From: Streptomyces atratus
Lineage (GTDB): Bacteria; Actinomycetota; Actinomycetes; Streptomycetales; Streptomycetaceae
Assembly: GCF_900119365.1 (NCBI RefSeq)
Contig: NZ_FPJO01000019.1
Coordinates: forward strand, 98,175 to 162,174
Direction of reading: 5' to 3'
DNA: 64,000 nt
The notes under the pieces were generated by a model. That model saw nothing but the letters and a program-made list of their open reading frames with translations, was not told the DNA's origin and made no database searches. This document shows positions 17,144 through 26,000 of this stretch, in pieces. The position numbers and the translations under genes were made by a program. Each line of letters starts with the position of its first letter. Within the stretch, counting starts at the first letter, position 1.

Positions 17144-18742
17144 ATGATCGACCAGCAGGTGTCGCTGCGAGGGGGCGCGGCCTGTCTTCCCGTCCGGCCG
17201 AGGACCGGTCGGTGTCTCGTGCTGGCCGCAGTCTTCGTCTGTGCTGCCTGCGGTCTGGTGTACGAGCTCGAACTGGTGGCCCTCGCCTCCTACTTGATCG
17301 GTGATTCCGTCACCCAGGCATCCGTCGTGCTCTCCGTGATGGTGTTCGCGATGGGCGTCGGATCGCTTCTCGCGAAACGTTTACGCAGCCGTGCCGCAGT
17401 GGGTTTCGGGCTGATCGAGGCGGCTCTCGCGCTCGTCGGCGGCTCCTCGGCGCTCGTGCTGTACGCGTCGTTCGCCTGGATCGGGGAGTCGCGGTACGCC
17501 CTGGTCGGGTTCTCGCTCACGATCGGCATCCTGATCGGTGCGGAGATCCCGCTGCTGATGACCCTGATCCAGCGCGTCGACCGGCAGGACGCGGGCGGCG
17601 CCGTCGCGGATCTCTTCGCCGCCGACTACGTGGGCGCGCTGGTCGGCGGGCTCGCGTTCCCCTTTCTGCTGCTGCCGGTGCTCGGGCAGCTCACCGGGGC
17701 GCTGTGCACCGGCGCGGTCAACGCGGCGGCGGGCGGGGCGCTGGTGCTGTGCGTCTTCCGGCGCGATCTCACGCCGCGCTCGCGCTGGCTGCTGATCCTG
17801 GCCAACGTGGCGGTGATCGCCGTGCTGGCCGTCGCCACCGCGCTGGTCGACGACTTCGAGCGGGCGGCGCGACGTGCGGTGTACGGGGACGGGGTGCGGG
17901 TCGCGGTGCAGACCGAGGTCCAGGAGGTGGTGCTGACGGGGTCGGGCCGCAGCTCCCTGGATCTGTATCTGGACGGACGACTGCGGGTCAGCGCCCGCGA
18001 CGAGTACCGCTACCACGAGGCGCTGGTGCACCCGGCGATGAACGGGCCGCACGCCCGCGTCCTGATCCTGGGCGGCGGCGACGGCCTCGCCGCCCGCGAG
18101 TTGCTGCGCTACCCGGACGTACGCGCCGTCACCGTGGTCGAGATCGACCAGGGCGTCACCCGCCTGGCCCGTACCGACCGGGCGCTCTCGGAGCTGAACC
18201 GCCACGCGTTCCGCGACCCGCGGGTCACGGCCGTCACCGCGGACGCCTTCAACTGGCTGCGGGCGGCGCACGGCCAGTACGACGTGGTGATCTCCGATCT
18301 GCCCGACCCGGGGATCTCCACCAGCACGAAGCTCTACTCGGCGGAGTTCTACGGCCTGGTCGCCGAGTCGCTCGCGCCCGGCGGCCGGCTGGTGGTGCAC
18401 GGGGGCCCGCCGGTCTCCCGGCCGCGTACGTTCTGGACGGTCGAGGCGTCGATGCGGGCGGCCGGCCTGCGCACCCGCCCGTACTGGATGAGCGGCCGGC
18501 TCACCGACTCCGCGGCCGGTCCCGACCGGGCCACGCACCGGGAGCGCCCCGCGCACGGCTGGGGCTTCGTCCTCGCCGGCCCGGGGCAGCGGCCGGAGCC
18601 CGGCCTCGCCGCGAAGGCGCCGGAGCTGCGGTCGATGACGGAGCCCGCGCTGCTGGACGCGGGGCGGGAGGCGGAGCGGGCCCGGCTGCCGGGGCTGCCG
18701 CCGTCGACGCTGGTGCATCCGCGGTACTGGGAGGACCGGTGA
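17144..18742 (+). CDS. Membrane-fused spermidine synthase-like aminopropyltransferase
   Basis: The protein has 532 residues. The first 250 hold about seven membrane helices (beginning LVLAAVFVCAACGLVYELEL); the C-terminal half is a Rossmann-fold spermidine synthase domain with LDGRLRVSARDEYRYHEALV, the SAM-type loop VLILGGGDGLAAREL, VTVVEIDQGVTRLA and VVISDLPDPG. Fusions like this are widespread in actinomycetes and may transfer aminopropyl groups to putrescine-like acceptors at the membrane; the natural substrate is not proven. No Shine-Dalgarno is present, but TAGCGT lies 7 nt before the ATG, so translation is probably leaderless. It follows DUF2617. Confidence 0.88.
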   Translation: MIDQQVSLRGGAACLPVRPRTGRCLVLAAVFVCAACGLVYELELVALASYLIGDSVTQASVVLSVMVFAMGVGSLLAKRLRSRAAVGFGLIEAALALVGGSSALVLYASFAWIGESRYALVGFSLTIGILIGAEIPLLMTLIQRVDRQDAGGAVADLFAADYVGALVGGLAFPFLLLPVLGQLTGALCTGAVNAAAGGALVLCVFRRDLTPRSRWLLILANVAVIAVLAVATALVDDFERAARRAVYGDGVRVAVQTEVQEVVLTGSGRSSLDLYLDGRLRVSARDEYRYHEALVHPAMNGPHARVLILGGGDGLAARELLRYPDVRAVTVVEIDQGVTRLARTDRALSELNRHAFRDPRVTAVTADAFNWLRAAHGQYDVVISDLPDPGISTSTKLYSAEFYGLVAESLAPGGRLVVHGGPPVSRPRTFWTVEASMRAAGLRTRPYWMSGRLTDSAAGPDRATHRERPAHGWGFVLAGPGQRPEPGLAAKAPELRSMTEPALLDAGREAERARLPGLPPSTLVHPRYWEDR

Positions 18743-18855
18743 GCCGGGGTCCGTGCTCGGGGTGCCCGGTGCCCGGGGTCGTGGTCCGGGCGCCCGGCGG
18801 CCTCGCGGGGCGGAACCGCTGACGTGACGGCCGGGGCTGAGTAGGCTCGGTTTCC

Positions 18856-19797
18856 ATGGAGCATGAGGTGTTCGTTCCGGTTCCGGTCCCGTCCCTGCGG
18901 CGGACGCTGGGTGACCCCGCCCGCGTCGCGCGATGCGTGCCGGGGCTTCAGCAGGACGCCGACGCGTCCGCGGGCCCGCTGTCCGGCCGGCTCAGGATCC
19001 GGGTCGACGGCCACACGATCACGTACCGCGGCGCGCTGGGACTCACCGATGCGCCGCTGGACGGCCCGGAAGGGGCGCGCGGGGAAGCGGTCCTGGTGAC
19101 CGGTGAGGGCTCCGAGGCGAGAGGCGGCGGCTCGGCGAAGCTGACCCTGACGATCACCCTGACCGAGCGGGACGGCGGCACGGCGATCGGGTTCGCGGGT
19201 ACGGCGAGCGGTGACGGCCGGCTCCTGGAGCTGGACGCGGCGGCGGCGCTCGCTGCGGCCCGCCGGCTGCTGGACCGCTTTGCCCAACAGCTGGTGACCG
19301 AGACGCTGGCCGCCGGTGCGGAGGGCGGCGCCGAGCCGGGGGAGGCGCTCGGGGAGGCCGAGCGGTCCGTCGGGGAAGCCGTGGAGCAGGCCATCGAGGA
19401 GGCGGCGGAGGAGGCCGACACGACCGGCCCGGCCGCTGCCGACGACGCGGCGCCGCCTGCGGGAAAGCCCGAGGAACCCGAGGCGCCCCAGGAGCCCGGG
19501 AACCCCCCGGGCACCGGCTTCGACGCGCCCGTGCCCCCGCCCTCGCCCGACCCGGTCCCCGAGGTGGAGTTCACCGTCCCCGACAACCCCCCGGCGGAGG
19601 CTGCGCACGCCAGGCGCACCATGATCGGCCGCAGCGCCGAGGAAGTCGACCACGCGCCGCCGCGCGGCCGGTACGCGCCCGTCCCGTCACCCGATTCGAC
19701 CACTGCGGGCGCCACGCTCCGCTGGGTCGCCCCGGCCGCCGCGCTCGCGCTGGCCTCGGCCGTGGTGGTGAGCCGGGCACTGAGGCGGCGACGGTGA
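18856..19797 (+). CDS. SRPBCC (CoxG-like) protein with acidic linker and C-terminal membrane anchor
   Basis: The protein has 313 residues. Residues 1-150 form a START/SRPBCC domain of the CO-dehydrogenase subunit G type: MEHEVFVPVPVPSLRRTLGD, VARCVPGLQ and SAKLTLTITLTERDGGTAIG. A long Glu/Ala/Pro linker (about 155-285) leads to one helix (RWVAPAAALALASAVVVSRA) and a basic end RRRR, so the domain is probably tethered to the inner face of the membrane. CoxG relatives bind hydrophobic ligands; no CO-dehydrogenase genes are nearby, so only a generic binding role is inferred. TAGGCT 8 nt before the ATG suggests a leaderless start. Confidence 0.82.
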   Translation: MEHEVFVPVPVPSLRRTLGDPARVARCVPGLQQDADASAGPLSGRLRIRVDGHTITYRGALGLTDAPLDGPEGARGEAVLVTGEGSEARGGGSAKLTLTITLTERDGGTAIGFAGTASGDGRLLELDAAAALAAARRLLDRFAQQLVTETLAAGAEGGAEPGEALGEAERSVGEAVEQAIEEAAEEADTTGPAAADDAAPPAGKPEEPEAPQEPGNPPGTGFDAPVPPPSPDPVPEVEFTVPDNPPAEAAHARRTMIGRSAEEVDHAPPRGRYAPVPSPDSTTAGATLRWVAPAAALALASAVVVSRALRRRR

Positions 19798-19842
19798 GGG
19801 CTGTCCCGTAATCCCTGGCGGCGTGCGGGACAGCCCTTGGCC
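19798..19842. repeat. Dispersed palindromic element, copy 1
   Basis: GGGCTGTCCCG and CGGGACAGCCC flank a loop containing TAATCCCTGGCG, followed by TTGGCC. A second copy with the loop inverted lies at 51257-51294. At both places it begins right at the stop codon of a gene and could terminate transcription. Confidence 0.7.
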
Positions 19843-19865
19843 GTTGCGCCAGTAATCTCGGTCGG

Positions 19866-20666
19866 GTGAGTAGCAGCGAGAAGGATGTCCGGCTGTCCGT
19901 CGGCGACACAGAGTTGACCGTGAGTCCCGCCCATGGCTGCCGCATCGGCAGCCTGCGGATCGGTGGCACCGAGCTGCTGCGGCAGGGGGAGCAGTACGGC
20001 TGCTTCCCGATGGTGCCGTGGTGCGGGCGCACCGGGAACGGCCTGTTCCACAACGGCGGCGTCCCGCACCGGTTGCCGCTGAACTCCCCGCCGCACGCCA
20101 TCCACGGCACCGGCAGGGACAGCGTCTGGCGCACCGCCCGACTGGGCGAGCAGGAGGCGGCGTTCTACTACGACCTCGCCGACCCCTGGCCGTATCCCGG
20201 CCGGGTGACCCAGACCTTCGAGCTGGCCGAGGACTCGCTCACGCTCGCCTTCGGCATCGAGACGTACGGGGACTCGTTCCCGGCGCAGGCCGGCTGGCAC
20301 CCCTGGTTCCTGCGCAACCTCGGCCATGGCGGCAAGGACGTGCAGCTGGCCTTCGACCCGGCCTGGCAGGAGGAGCGCGGCGAGGACCATCTGCCGACCG
20401 GCCGCCGCATCCCGCCCCTGAGCGGCCCCTGGGACGACTGCTTCGGGATGCCGGACGGGGTCGAGGTGACGCTCACCTGGCCGGAACAGCTGGAGCTGAC
20501 CGTGAAGAGCCGGGACGAGTGGGTCGTGATCTACGACGAGCAGGACGAGGCCGTCTGCGTGGAGCCGCAGTCCGGCCCGCCGAACGGGCTGAACACCGTG
20601 CCCCGCTACGTCACCCCGATCGACCCGCTGGAGATCTCGACCACGTGGAGCTGGCGCCGGCTCTGA
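19866..20666 (+). CDS. Aldose 1-epimerase family protein
   Basis: The 266-residue protein starts at GTG 19866; TAATCT 7 nt upstream and no Shine-Dalgarno indicate a leaderless start. The galactose mutarotase-like beta-sandwich is recognisable from GCRIGSLRIGGTELL, PMVPWCGRTGNGLF, SPPHAIHGTG (first catalytic-type histidine), GWHPWFLRNL (second) and the glutamate motif VCVEPQSGPPNGLN near the C-terminus. It interconverts anomers of aldoses or sugar phosphates; the exact sugar is unknown. It lies 41 bp before pyrE. Confidence 0.92.
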   Translation: MSSSEKDVRLSVGDTELTVSPAHGCRIGSLRIGGTELLRQGEQYGCFPMVPWCGRTGNGLFHNGGVPHRLPLNSPPHAIHGTGRDSVWRTARLGEQEAAFYYDLADPWPYPGRVTQTFELAEDSLTLAFGIETYGDSFPAQAGWHPWFLRNLGHGGKDVQLAFDPAWQEERGEDHLPTGRRIPPLSGPWDDCFGMPDGVEVTLTWPEQLELTVKSRDEWVVIYDEQDEAVCVEPQSGPPNGLNTVPRYVTPIDPLEISTTWSWRRL

Positions 20667-20707
20667 CCCCGGCGGTGGTCCGCCGGGCAGGCCCTAAGCT
20701 CGTAGCC

Positions 20708-21247
20708 ATGAGTGACGTACGTGCTGAGCTGCTCCAGCAGATCAAGGACAAGGCCGTGGTACACGGCAAGGTGACCCTCTCCTCGGGTCTTGAGGCCGAC
20801 TGGTACATCGACCTGCGCCGCATCACGCTGGACGGCAAGGCCGCTCCGATGGTCGGCCGGGTCATGCTCGACGCCACCGCCGAGCTGGACTACGACTGCG
20901 TGGGCGGGCTGACGCTGGGCGCCGACCCGGTCGCCACGTCGATGCTGCACGCCTCCGCCGCGCGCGGGCAGGAGCTGGACGCCTTCGTCGTCCGCAAGGC
21001 GCAGAAGGCGCACGGGATGCAGCGCCGCATCGAGGGCACGGATGTGAAGGGCCGGCGCTGTCTGGTGGTCGAGGACACCTCGACCACCGGCGGTTCGCCG
21101 CTGACCGCCGTGGAGGCGGTGCGCGAGGCCGGTGGCGAGGTCGTGGCCGTGGCCGTGATCGTGGAGCGGGGCGCTGCTCCGGCCATCGCCGAGGCCGGCC
21201 TCCCGTACGTCCACGTCTACTCGGTGGCTGATCTCGACCTGGCCTGA
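20708..21247 (+). CDS. pyrE: Orotate phosphoribosyltransferase
   Basis: The protein has 179 residues from ATG 20708; TAAGCT ends 7 nt before it and no ribosome site is present, so a leaderless message is likely. It transfers phosphoribose from PRPP to orotate, giving OMP in pyrimidine synthesis. The PRPP loop CLVVEDTSTTGGSP is clear (residues about 117-130), preceded by GLTLGADPVATSM and the flexible-loop FVVRKAQKAHG. The N-terminal VTLSSGLEADWYIDLRRITL matches the family. It stands apart from other pyr genes and next to fba, as I recall for other Streptomyces. Confidence 0.95.
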   Translation: MSDVRAELLQQIKDKAVVHGKVTLSSGLEADWYIDLRRITLDGKAAPMVGRVMLDATAELDYDCVGGLTLGADPVATSMLHASAARGQELDAFVVRKAQKAHGMQRRIEGTDVKGRRCLVVEDTSTTGGSPLTAVEAVREAGGEVVAVAVIVERGAAPAIAEAGLPYVHVYSVADLDLA

Positions 21248-21297
21248 GGCCTGGCCTGACGTCTGGCTCGACCTGCGGCTTTTTCCGGGGGTGGGCT

Positions 21298-21311
21298 GTT
21301 TCACGTGAAAC
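21298..21311. promoter_or_regulatory. parS: parS chromosome-segregation site (ParB-binding)
   Basis: GTTTCACGTGAAAC is a perfect 14-bp palindrome identical to the Streptomyces parS consensus. It lies in the pyrE-fba intergene, 51 bp after pyrE, outside any gene. ParB loads at such sites, which cluster in the origin-proximal region, so this window probably lies within a few hundred kilobases of oriC. Confidence 0.9.
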
Positions 21312-21472
21312 GGTCCACCCCTTCCGCATGCCTGCCGCGCACCTGCGGGACCGGCCCGGCGACGGGCCGGGTGGAGCCGGAACGAGAGTCTGGGAAGATG
21401 GGGGCGACGATGACGTCGCCCCCAGGTCAGGGAACCAGCAACGCACACCCGCATATCCCAAGGAGCGGTCAG

Positions 21473-22495
21473 ATGCCCATCGCAACCCCCGAGGTCTACG
21501 CCGAGATGCTCGACCGGGCGAAGGCAGGCAAGTTCGCCTACCCGGCCATCAATGTGACGTCGACCCAGACCCTGCACGCTGCACTGCGCGGCTTCGCGGA
21601 GGCGGAGAGCGACGGCATCGTCCAGATCTCCACCGGTGGGGCGGAGTTCCTGGGTGGTCAGTACAACAAGGACATGGTCACCGGCGCCGTCGCCCTGGCC
21701 GAGTTCGCGCACATCGTCGCCGCCAAGTACGACGTCACGGTCGCGCTGCACACCGACCACTGCCCCAAGGACAAGCTGGACGGCTACGTACGTCCGCTGC
21801 TCGACATCTCCGCCGAGCGCGTCGCCCGGGGCGAGAACCCGCTGTTCCAGAGCCACATGTGGGACGGTTCGGCCGAGACGCTGGCCGACAACCTGGCCAT
21901 CGGCCAGGAGCTGCTGGCCAAGGCCGCCGCCGCCAAGATCATTCTTGAGGTCGAGATCACCCCGACCGGTGGCGAGGAGGACGGCGTCACGCACGAGATC
22001 AACGACGAGCTGTACACCACCGTCGACGACGCGCTGCGCACCGCCGAGGCGCTCGGCCTGGGTGAGAAGGGCCGCTACCTGCTGGCCGCCTCCTTCGGCA
22101 ACGTCCACGGTGTCTACAAGCCGGGCAACGTCGTGCTCCGTCCCGAGCTGCTGAAGGACCTCCAGGAGGGCGTCGGCGCCAAGTACGGCAAGACGTCTCC
22201 GTTCGACTTCGTGTTCCACGGCGGCTCCGGCTCCACCGAGCAGGAGATCGCCACCGCGCTGGAGAACGGCGTCGTGAAGATGAACCTCGACACCGACACC
22301 CAGTACGCCTTCACCCGCCCGATCGTGGACCACGTGTTCCGCAACTACGACGGTGTGCTGAAGGTCGACGGCGAGGTCGGCAACAAGAAGGTCTACGACC
22401 CGCGCAGCTGGGGCAAGTCCGCCGAGGCGGGCATGGCCAAGCGCGTCACGGAGGCCTGCGCCAACCTGCGCTCCACCGGCACCAAGCTGAAGTAG
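21473..22495 (+). CDS. fba: Class II fructose-bisphosphate aldolase
   Basis: The 340-residue start at ATG 21473 has AAGGAG upstream; the frame stays open to 21305 but those residues are not conserved in type. It cleaves fructose-1,6-bisphosphate in glycolysis and gluconeogenesis. Zinc and substrate motifs of the class II family: VALHTDHCPKDKLD (Asp/His), EVEITPTGGEEDGV, SFGNVHGVYKPGNV (zinc His), DFVFHGGSGSTEQEI (zinc His with phosphate loop), VVKMNLDTDTQYAF and the C-terminal helix. The extended length fits the subfamily that includes E. coli FbaA. It ends with its own strong terminator. Confidence 0.97.
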   Translation: MPIATPEVYAEMLDRAKAGKFAYPAINVTSTQTLHAALRGFAEAESDGIVQISTGGAEFLGGQYNKDMVTGAVALAEFAHIVAAKYDVTVALHTDHCPKDKLDGYVRPLLDISAERVARGENPLFQSHMWDGSAETLADNLAIGQELLAKAAAAKIILEVEITPTGGEEDGVTHEINDELYTTVDDALRTAEALGLGEKGRYLLAASFGNVHGVYKPGNVVLRPELLKDLQEGVGAKYGKTSPFDFVFHGGSGSTEQEIATALENGVVKMNLDTDTQYAFTRPIVDHVFRNYDGVLKVDGEVGNKKVYDPRSWGKSAEAGMAKRVTEACANLRSTGTKLK

Positions 22496-22513
22496 CAGCC
22501 GGTACGAAGTGTG

Positions 22514-22553
22514 GCCGTGGGCCCGGTACCCCGTGGGGTGCCGGGCCCACGGC
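22514..22553 (+). terminator. Terminator of fba
   Basis: A 19-bp stem (GCCGTGGGCCCGGTACCCC and near-complement, one G-U pair) with a 2-nt loop, 18 nt after the fba stop. Confidence 0.85.
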
Positions 22554-22585
22554 ATGTCCGACAGACACATGCGTAAGGGGTTGCT

Positions 22586-23761
22586 GTGGGTTCCAGCGCG
22601 CGCTATGACTTCGACACCGTCGTCGACCGCCGGGGCACCTGGTGCGTCCAGTGGGACGGGGTCGCGGACCGGTTCGGGGTGGACGGGCTGCTGCCGTTCA
22701 CCATCTCCGACATGGACTTCGAGACCGCCCCGCAGGTGCTGAGCGCGCTGCGCTCCCGCCTCGACCACGGGGTGTTCGGCTACACGGACTGGCGGCAGGA
22801 CGACTTCCGCTCGGCGATAGCCCACTGGTACCGGACCCGGTACGGCACCGAGGTGGACACCGGCCGACTGGTGTACGGGCCCTCCGTGCTCAGCCAGCTC
22901 TCGCAGCTGCTGCAGATGTGGACGTCGAAGGGCGAGGGCGTGGTCGTCCACACCCCCACGTACGACGGTTTCCGCAAGGCGGTCACCGGGCTCGGGCGGG
23001 AGCTGCGGGGCGTGCCGGTGGGGGACGGGGCCGCGCTGGAACGCGAGCTCGCCCGCCCCGACAGCAAGGTCCTGATCCTGTGCTCGCCGCACAATCCGAC
23101 GGGCCGGGTGTGGACGGAGGCCGAGCTGGGCGCGATGGCGTCGCTCGCGGCGCGGTACGGGGTCGCGGTGATCAGCGACGAGATACACGCGGACTTCGTG
23201 CATGAGGGGTATGCGCACGTGCCGTGGACGAGGGTCGCGGGCGAGGGTCGCTGGGCACTGGTCACCTCCGCGTCGAAGGCGTTCAACTTCCCGGCGCTGA
23301 CCGGTTCGTACGGGCTGATCGGCGATCCGGCCGACCGGGCGGAGTACCTGCGCCGGATGGAGACGGCCGAGGGGCTCGCCTCCCCGGCCGTCCTGTCGCT
23401 GACCGCGCACATCGCCGCGTACCGGGAGTCGGAGACCTGGCTGGACGAGCTGCGGGCGTATGTCGCCGGGAACCTGGCGCTGGTCGCGCGGCGGCTGGAC
23501 GAGGAGTTCCCGGAGCTGGGGTGGCGGCCGCCGCAGGCCGGCTATCTGGCGTGGATCGATCTGCGGCCCGCGGGTGTCGACGGCGACGAGGCGTTGCAGC
23601 GGGTGCTGGTGGAGCAGGAGAAGGTCGCGGTGATGCCGGGCGGGGTGTACGGCGCGCCGGGCTCCGTGCGGCTGAACGTGGGGTGCCCGCGCTCCAAGGC
23701 GGAGGCCGGGGTGGAGGCGCTGATCAGGGGCGTACGGGCGGTGACGGCGCGGGCATCGTAG
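22586..23761 (+). CDS. MalY/PatB-family C-S lyase or aminotransferase
   Basis: The 391-residue protein starts at GTG 22586 with AAGGGG upstream. It is a fold type I PLP enzyme of the PatB/MalY group: YDFDTVVDRRGTWCVQWDGV, LPFTISDMDFETAPQVL, HGVFGYTDWRQDDF, CSPHNPTGRVWTEAEL, VISDEIHADFVHEGYAHVPW and the PLP lysine in TSASKAFNFPALTGSYG. Such enzymes usually cleave cystathionine or related C-S bonds to give pyruvate, ammonia and a thiol, and some also act as aminotransferases or regulators. No methionine or cysteine operon is adjacent, so the physiological substrate is uncertain. Confidence 0.88.
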   Translation: MGSSARYDFDTVVDRRGTWCVQWDGVADRFGVDGLLPFTISDMDFETAPQVLSALRSRLDHGVFGYTDWRQDDFRSAIAHWYRTRYGTEVDTGRLVYGPSVLSQLSQLLQMWTSKGEGVVVHTPTYDGFRKAVTGLGRELRGVPVGDGAALERELARPDSKVLILCSPHNPTGRVWTEAELGAMASLAARYGVAVISDEIHADFVHEGYAHVPWTRVAGEGRWALVTSASKAFNFPALTGSYGLIGDPADRAEYLRRMETAEGLASPAVLSLTAHIAAYRESETWLDELRAYVAGNLALVARRLDEEFPELGWRPPQAGYLAWIDLRPAGVDGDEALQRVLVEQEKVAVMPGGVYGAPGSVRLNVGCPRSKAEAGVEALIRGVRAVTARAS

Positions 23762-23828
23762 GTCGTCCGCTGCCGGCCGGGCGCCCCGCCCGATGGCCCT
23801 ACCGGCACGGAGCGGGGATGCTGCTCGT

Positions 23829-25355
23829 ATGCCTGACGCAGCCGAGACGGGCGCCATCCGCGTCGCCTCCGCCACCGGACGCCGGGTCGTCCTCACCACC
23901 GTCCTCGGCTCCAGCATGGCCATGCTGGACTCCACCGTCATCAACGTCGCCCTGCCCCGTATCGGCAAGGACCTCGGCACCGACCTGGCCGCCCTCCAGT
24001 GGACCGTCAACGCCTACATGCTGACCCTCGCCGGGCTGATCCTCCTTGGGGGAGCCCTCGGCGACCGGTACGGGCGGCGGCGGGTCTTCCTCGTCGGCGT
24101 CGTCTGGTTCGCCACCGCGTCCGTGCTGTGCGGTGTGGCGCCGAACGCCGCCGTCCTGATCGCCGCCCGCGCCTTCCAGGGCATCGGCGGGGCGCTCCTG
24201 ACGCCCGGTTCGCTGGCCCTGATCCAGGCGAGCTTCCACCCCGACGACCGGGCCCGCGCGGTCGGGCTGTGGTCGGGGCTGGGCGGGGTCGGGGCCGCCG
24301 TCGGGCCGTTCGTCGGCGGATGGCTCGTCGACGGGCCGGGCTGGCGGTGGGTGTTCCTGCTCAATGTGCCGCTCGCCGCGGTCTGTGTGCCGGTGGCGCT
24401 GCGCCACGTACCGGAATCGCGCGACCCGCACGCGCACGGGCGCTTCGACGTGCTGGGGGCCGTGCTCGGGGCGCTCGCCCTCGCCCTGGTGACCTATGCG
24501 CTGATCGAGGCGCCGGGGCAGGGGGTGTCCGGTGCGGTGATCGGGGCGGCCGTCGCCGGGGTCCTGCTCGGGGCGGCCTTCGTACGGGTGGAGCGCACCC
24601 GGAAGGAACCGATGCTGCCGCCCTCGGTCTTCGCGTCCCGGCAGTTCACCGCCGTCAATGTCATCACCCTCTGCGTGTACGCGGCGCTCGGCGGCTACTT
24701 CTTCCTCGCCGCGATCCAGCTCCAGGTGGTGGCCGGGTACTCGGCGCTCGGCGCGGGCACGGCGCTGCTGCCGACGACCGTCCTGATGCTGCTCTTCTCG
24801 GCCGCCTCGGGTGAACTGGGGCAGCGCATCGGGCCCCGCATCCCGCTCACCGCGGGCCCGCTGGTCGCCGCTGCGGGCATGCTGCTGATGCTGCGGGTCG
24901 GGCCCGGGTCGAACACCGTCTCCGGCTACCTCACCGATGTGCTGCCCGCGGTCGCCGTCCTCGGCGTCGGGCTCGTCACCATGGTCGCACCGCTCACCGC
25001 GACCGTTCTGGCCTCCGTGGACACCGCACGGGCCGGCCTCGCCAGCGGGATCAACAACGCGGCCGCCCGCGCCGCCGGGCTGATCGCGGTGGCCGCACTG
25101 CCGCTGCTCGCCGGAATGGGCCCGGAGGCCTACCGGAACGCCGACGAGTTCGCCTCGACCTTCCGCCGGGCCATGCCGATGTGCGCCGGGCTGCTCGTGC
25201 TGGGGGCGGCCATCGCCTGGGCGACGGTACGCACACCCCTGCCCGCGGCCGACGAGGAGGAGCAGGCACGGCCCGAGTGCACGGTGCACTGCGGCATCGC
25301 GGCCCCGCCCCTGGAACCCGCGCACGAGGAGCCGGAGAACCCGGGCACGGGCTGA
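23829..25355 (+). CDS. MFS drug transporter, DHA2 (14-helix) family
   Basis: The protein has 508 residues. Hallmarks of the EmrB/QacA group: motif D1 MLDSTVINVALPRIGKDLG, QWTVNAYMLTLAGLILLGGA, motif A GALGDRYGRRRVFLVGVVWF, motif B RAFQGIGGALLTPGSLALI, and motif C GLGGVGAAVGPFVGGWLVD with WRWVFLLNVP. It is a proton-driven exporter of drugs or other small molecules; substrate unknown. The last 45 residues are acidic and proline-rich and probably cytoplasmic. It stands alone, with no TetR-type regulator beside it. Confidence 0.92.
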   Translation: MPDAAETGAIRVASATGRRVVLTTVLGSSMAMLDSTVINVALPRIGKDLGTDLAALQWTVNAYMLTLAGLILLGGALGDRYGRRRVFLVGVVWFATASVLCGVAPNAAVLIAARAFQGIGGALLTPGSLALIQASFHPDDRARAVGLWSGLGGVGAAVGPFVGGWLVDGPGWRWVFLLNVPLAAVCVPVALRHVPESRDPHAHGRFDVLGAVLGALALALVTYALIEAPGQGVSGAVIGAAVAGVLLGAAFVRVERTRKEPMLPPSVFASRQFTAVNVITLCVYAALGGYFFLAAIQLQVVAGYSALGAGTALLPTTVLMLLFSAASGELGQRIGPRIPLTAGPLVAAAGMLLMLRVGPGSNTVSGYLTDVLPAVAVLGVGLVTMVAPLTATVLASVDTARAGLASGINNAAARAAGLIAVAALPLLAGMGPEAYRNADEFASTFRRAMPMCAGLLVLGAAIAWATVRTPLPAADEEEQARPECTVHCGIAAPPLEPAHEEPENPGTG

Positions 25356-25411
25356 CCGTACGCCCGGCGCCCGGGTACCCCGGCACGCATGTGCCAGGCA
25401 CACTTGAACCC

Positions 25412-25825
25412 ATGTCGATCCACGAGAACCTGCTCGGGGGCCCTCCCCCGACCCATCTGCCCGACGACCCGGAGCCGCGCGAGCTGCTCGCGAACGGCAC
25501 GGCCCCCGCCGATGTCGCCGCGAAGTACCCGACCTCCTCCCTGGCCTGGGCACAGCTCGCCGACGAGGCCTTCGACGGCGGCCGCGTCGTCGAGTCGTAC
25601 GCCTACGCCCGCACCGGCTACCACCGCGGCCTCGACGCACTGCGCAGGGCCGGCTGGAAGGGCCACGGCCCCGTACCGTTCGAGCACGAGCCGAACCGCG
25701 GCTTCCTGCGCGCCCTGCACGCCCTGGCGCGGGCCGCCCAGGCCATCGGTGAGCAGGAGGAGTACGAGCGCTGCTCGGCCTTCCTGCGCGACTCCTCGCC
25801 GACCGCCGCCGAGACCCTCGGCTAG
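25412..25825 (+). CDS. DUF3151 family protein
   Basis: The 137-residue protein starts at ATG 25412 (MSIHENLLGGPPPTHLPDDP). DUF3151 is recognised from AAKYPTSSLAWAQLADEAFD, VVESYAYARTGYHRGLDALR, RAGWKGHGPVPFEHEPNRGF and ALARAAQAIGEQEEYERCSA; the helical pattern looks TPR-like. The function is unknown. In Streptomyces it commonly sits next to the tryptophan dioxygenase gene, as here. Three copies of TTTCGCCGG lie directly after the stop codon (25830-25862). Confidence 0.88.
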   Translation: MSIHENLLGGPPPTHLPDDPEPRELLANGTAPADVAAKYPTSSLAWAQLADEAFDGGRVVESYAYARTGYHRGLDALRRAGWKGHGPVPFEHEPNRGFLRALHALARAAQAIGEQEEYERCSAFLRDSSPTAAETLG

Positions 25826-26000
25826 GGACTTTCGCCGGTCTTTCGCCGGTCTTTTCGCCGGACCCCGTGGACGGGTGGTACGTCTGCGGGGTCTGCGCAC
25901 TCCTGGGGCGTCCGTCTAGGATGCCGACAGGGGACCGGAGCTCCACCACCTCACGGAAGGGGCGGACCGCTACCCGGAAGCTTGTGTCGAGGAGACAGCA

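Noticed and set aside
21305..21472. N-terminal extension of fba up to the first in-frame ATG.
   Set aside because: The ATG at 21473 has an ideal AAGGAG, the upstream residues are not aldolase-like, and they would overlap the parS region.
25826..25862. Triplicated TTTCGCCGG after the DUF3151 stop as a regulatory array.
   Set aside because: Copies are only 11-12 bp apart, imperfect and without symmetry; probably simple slippage.
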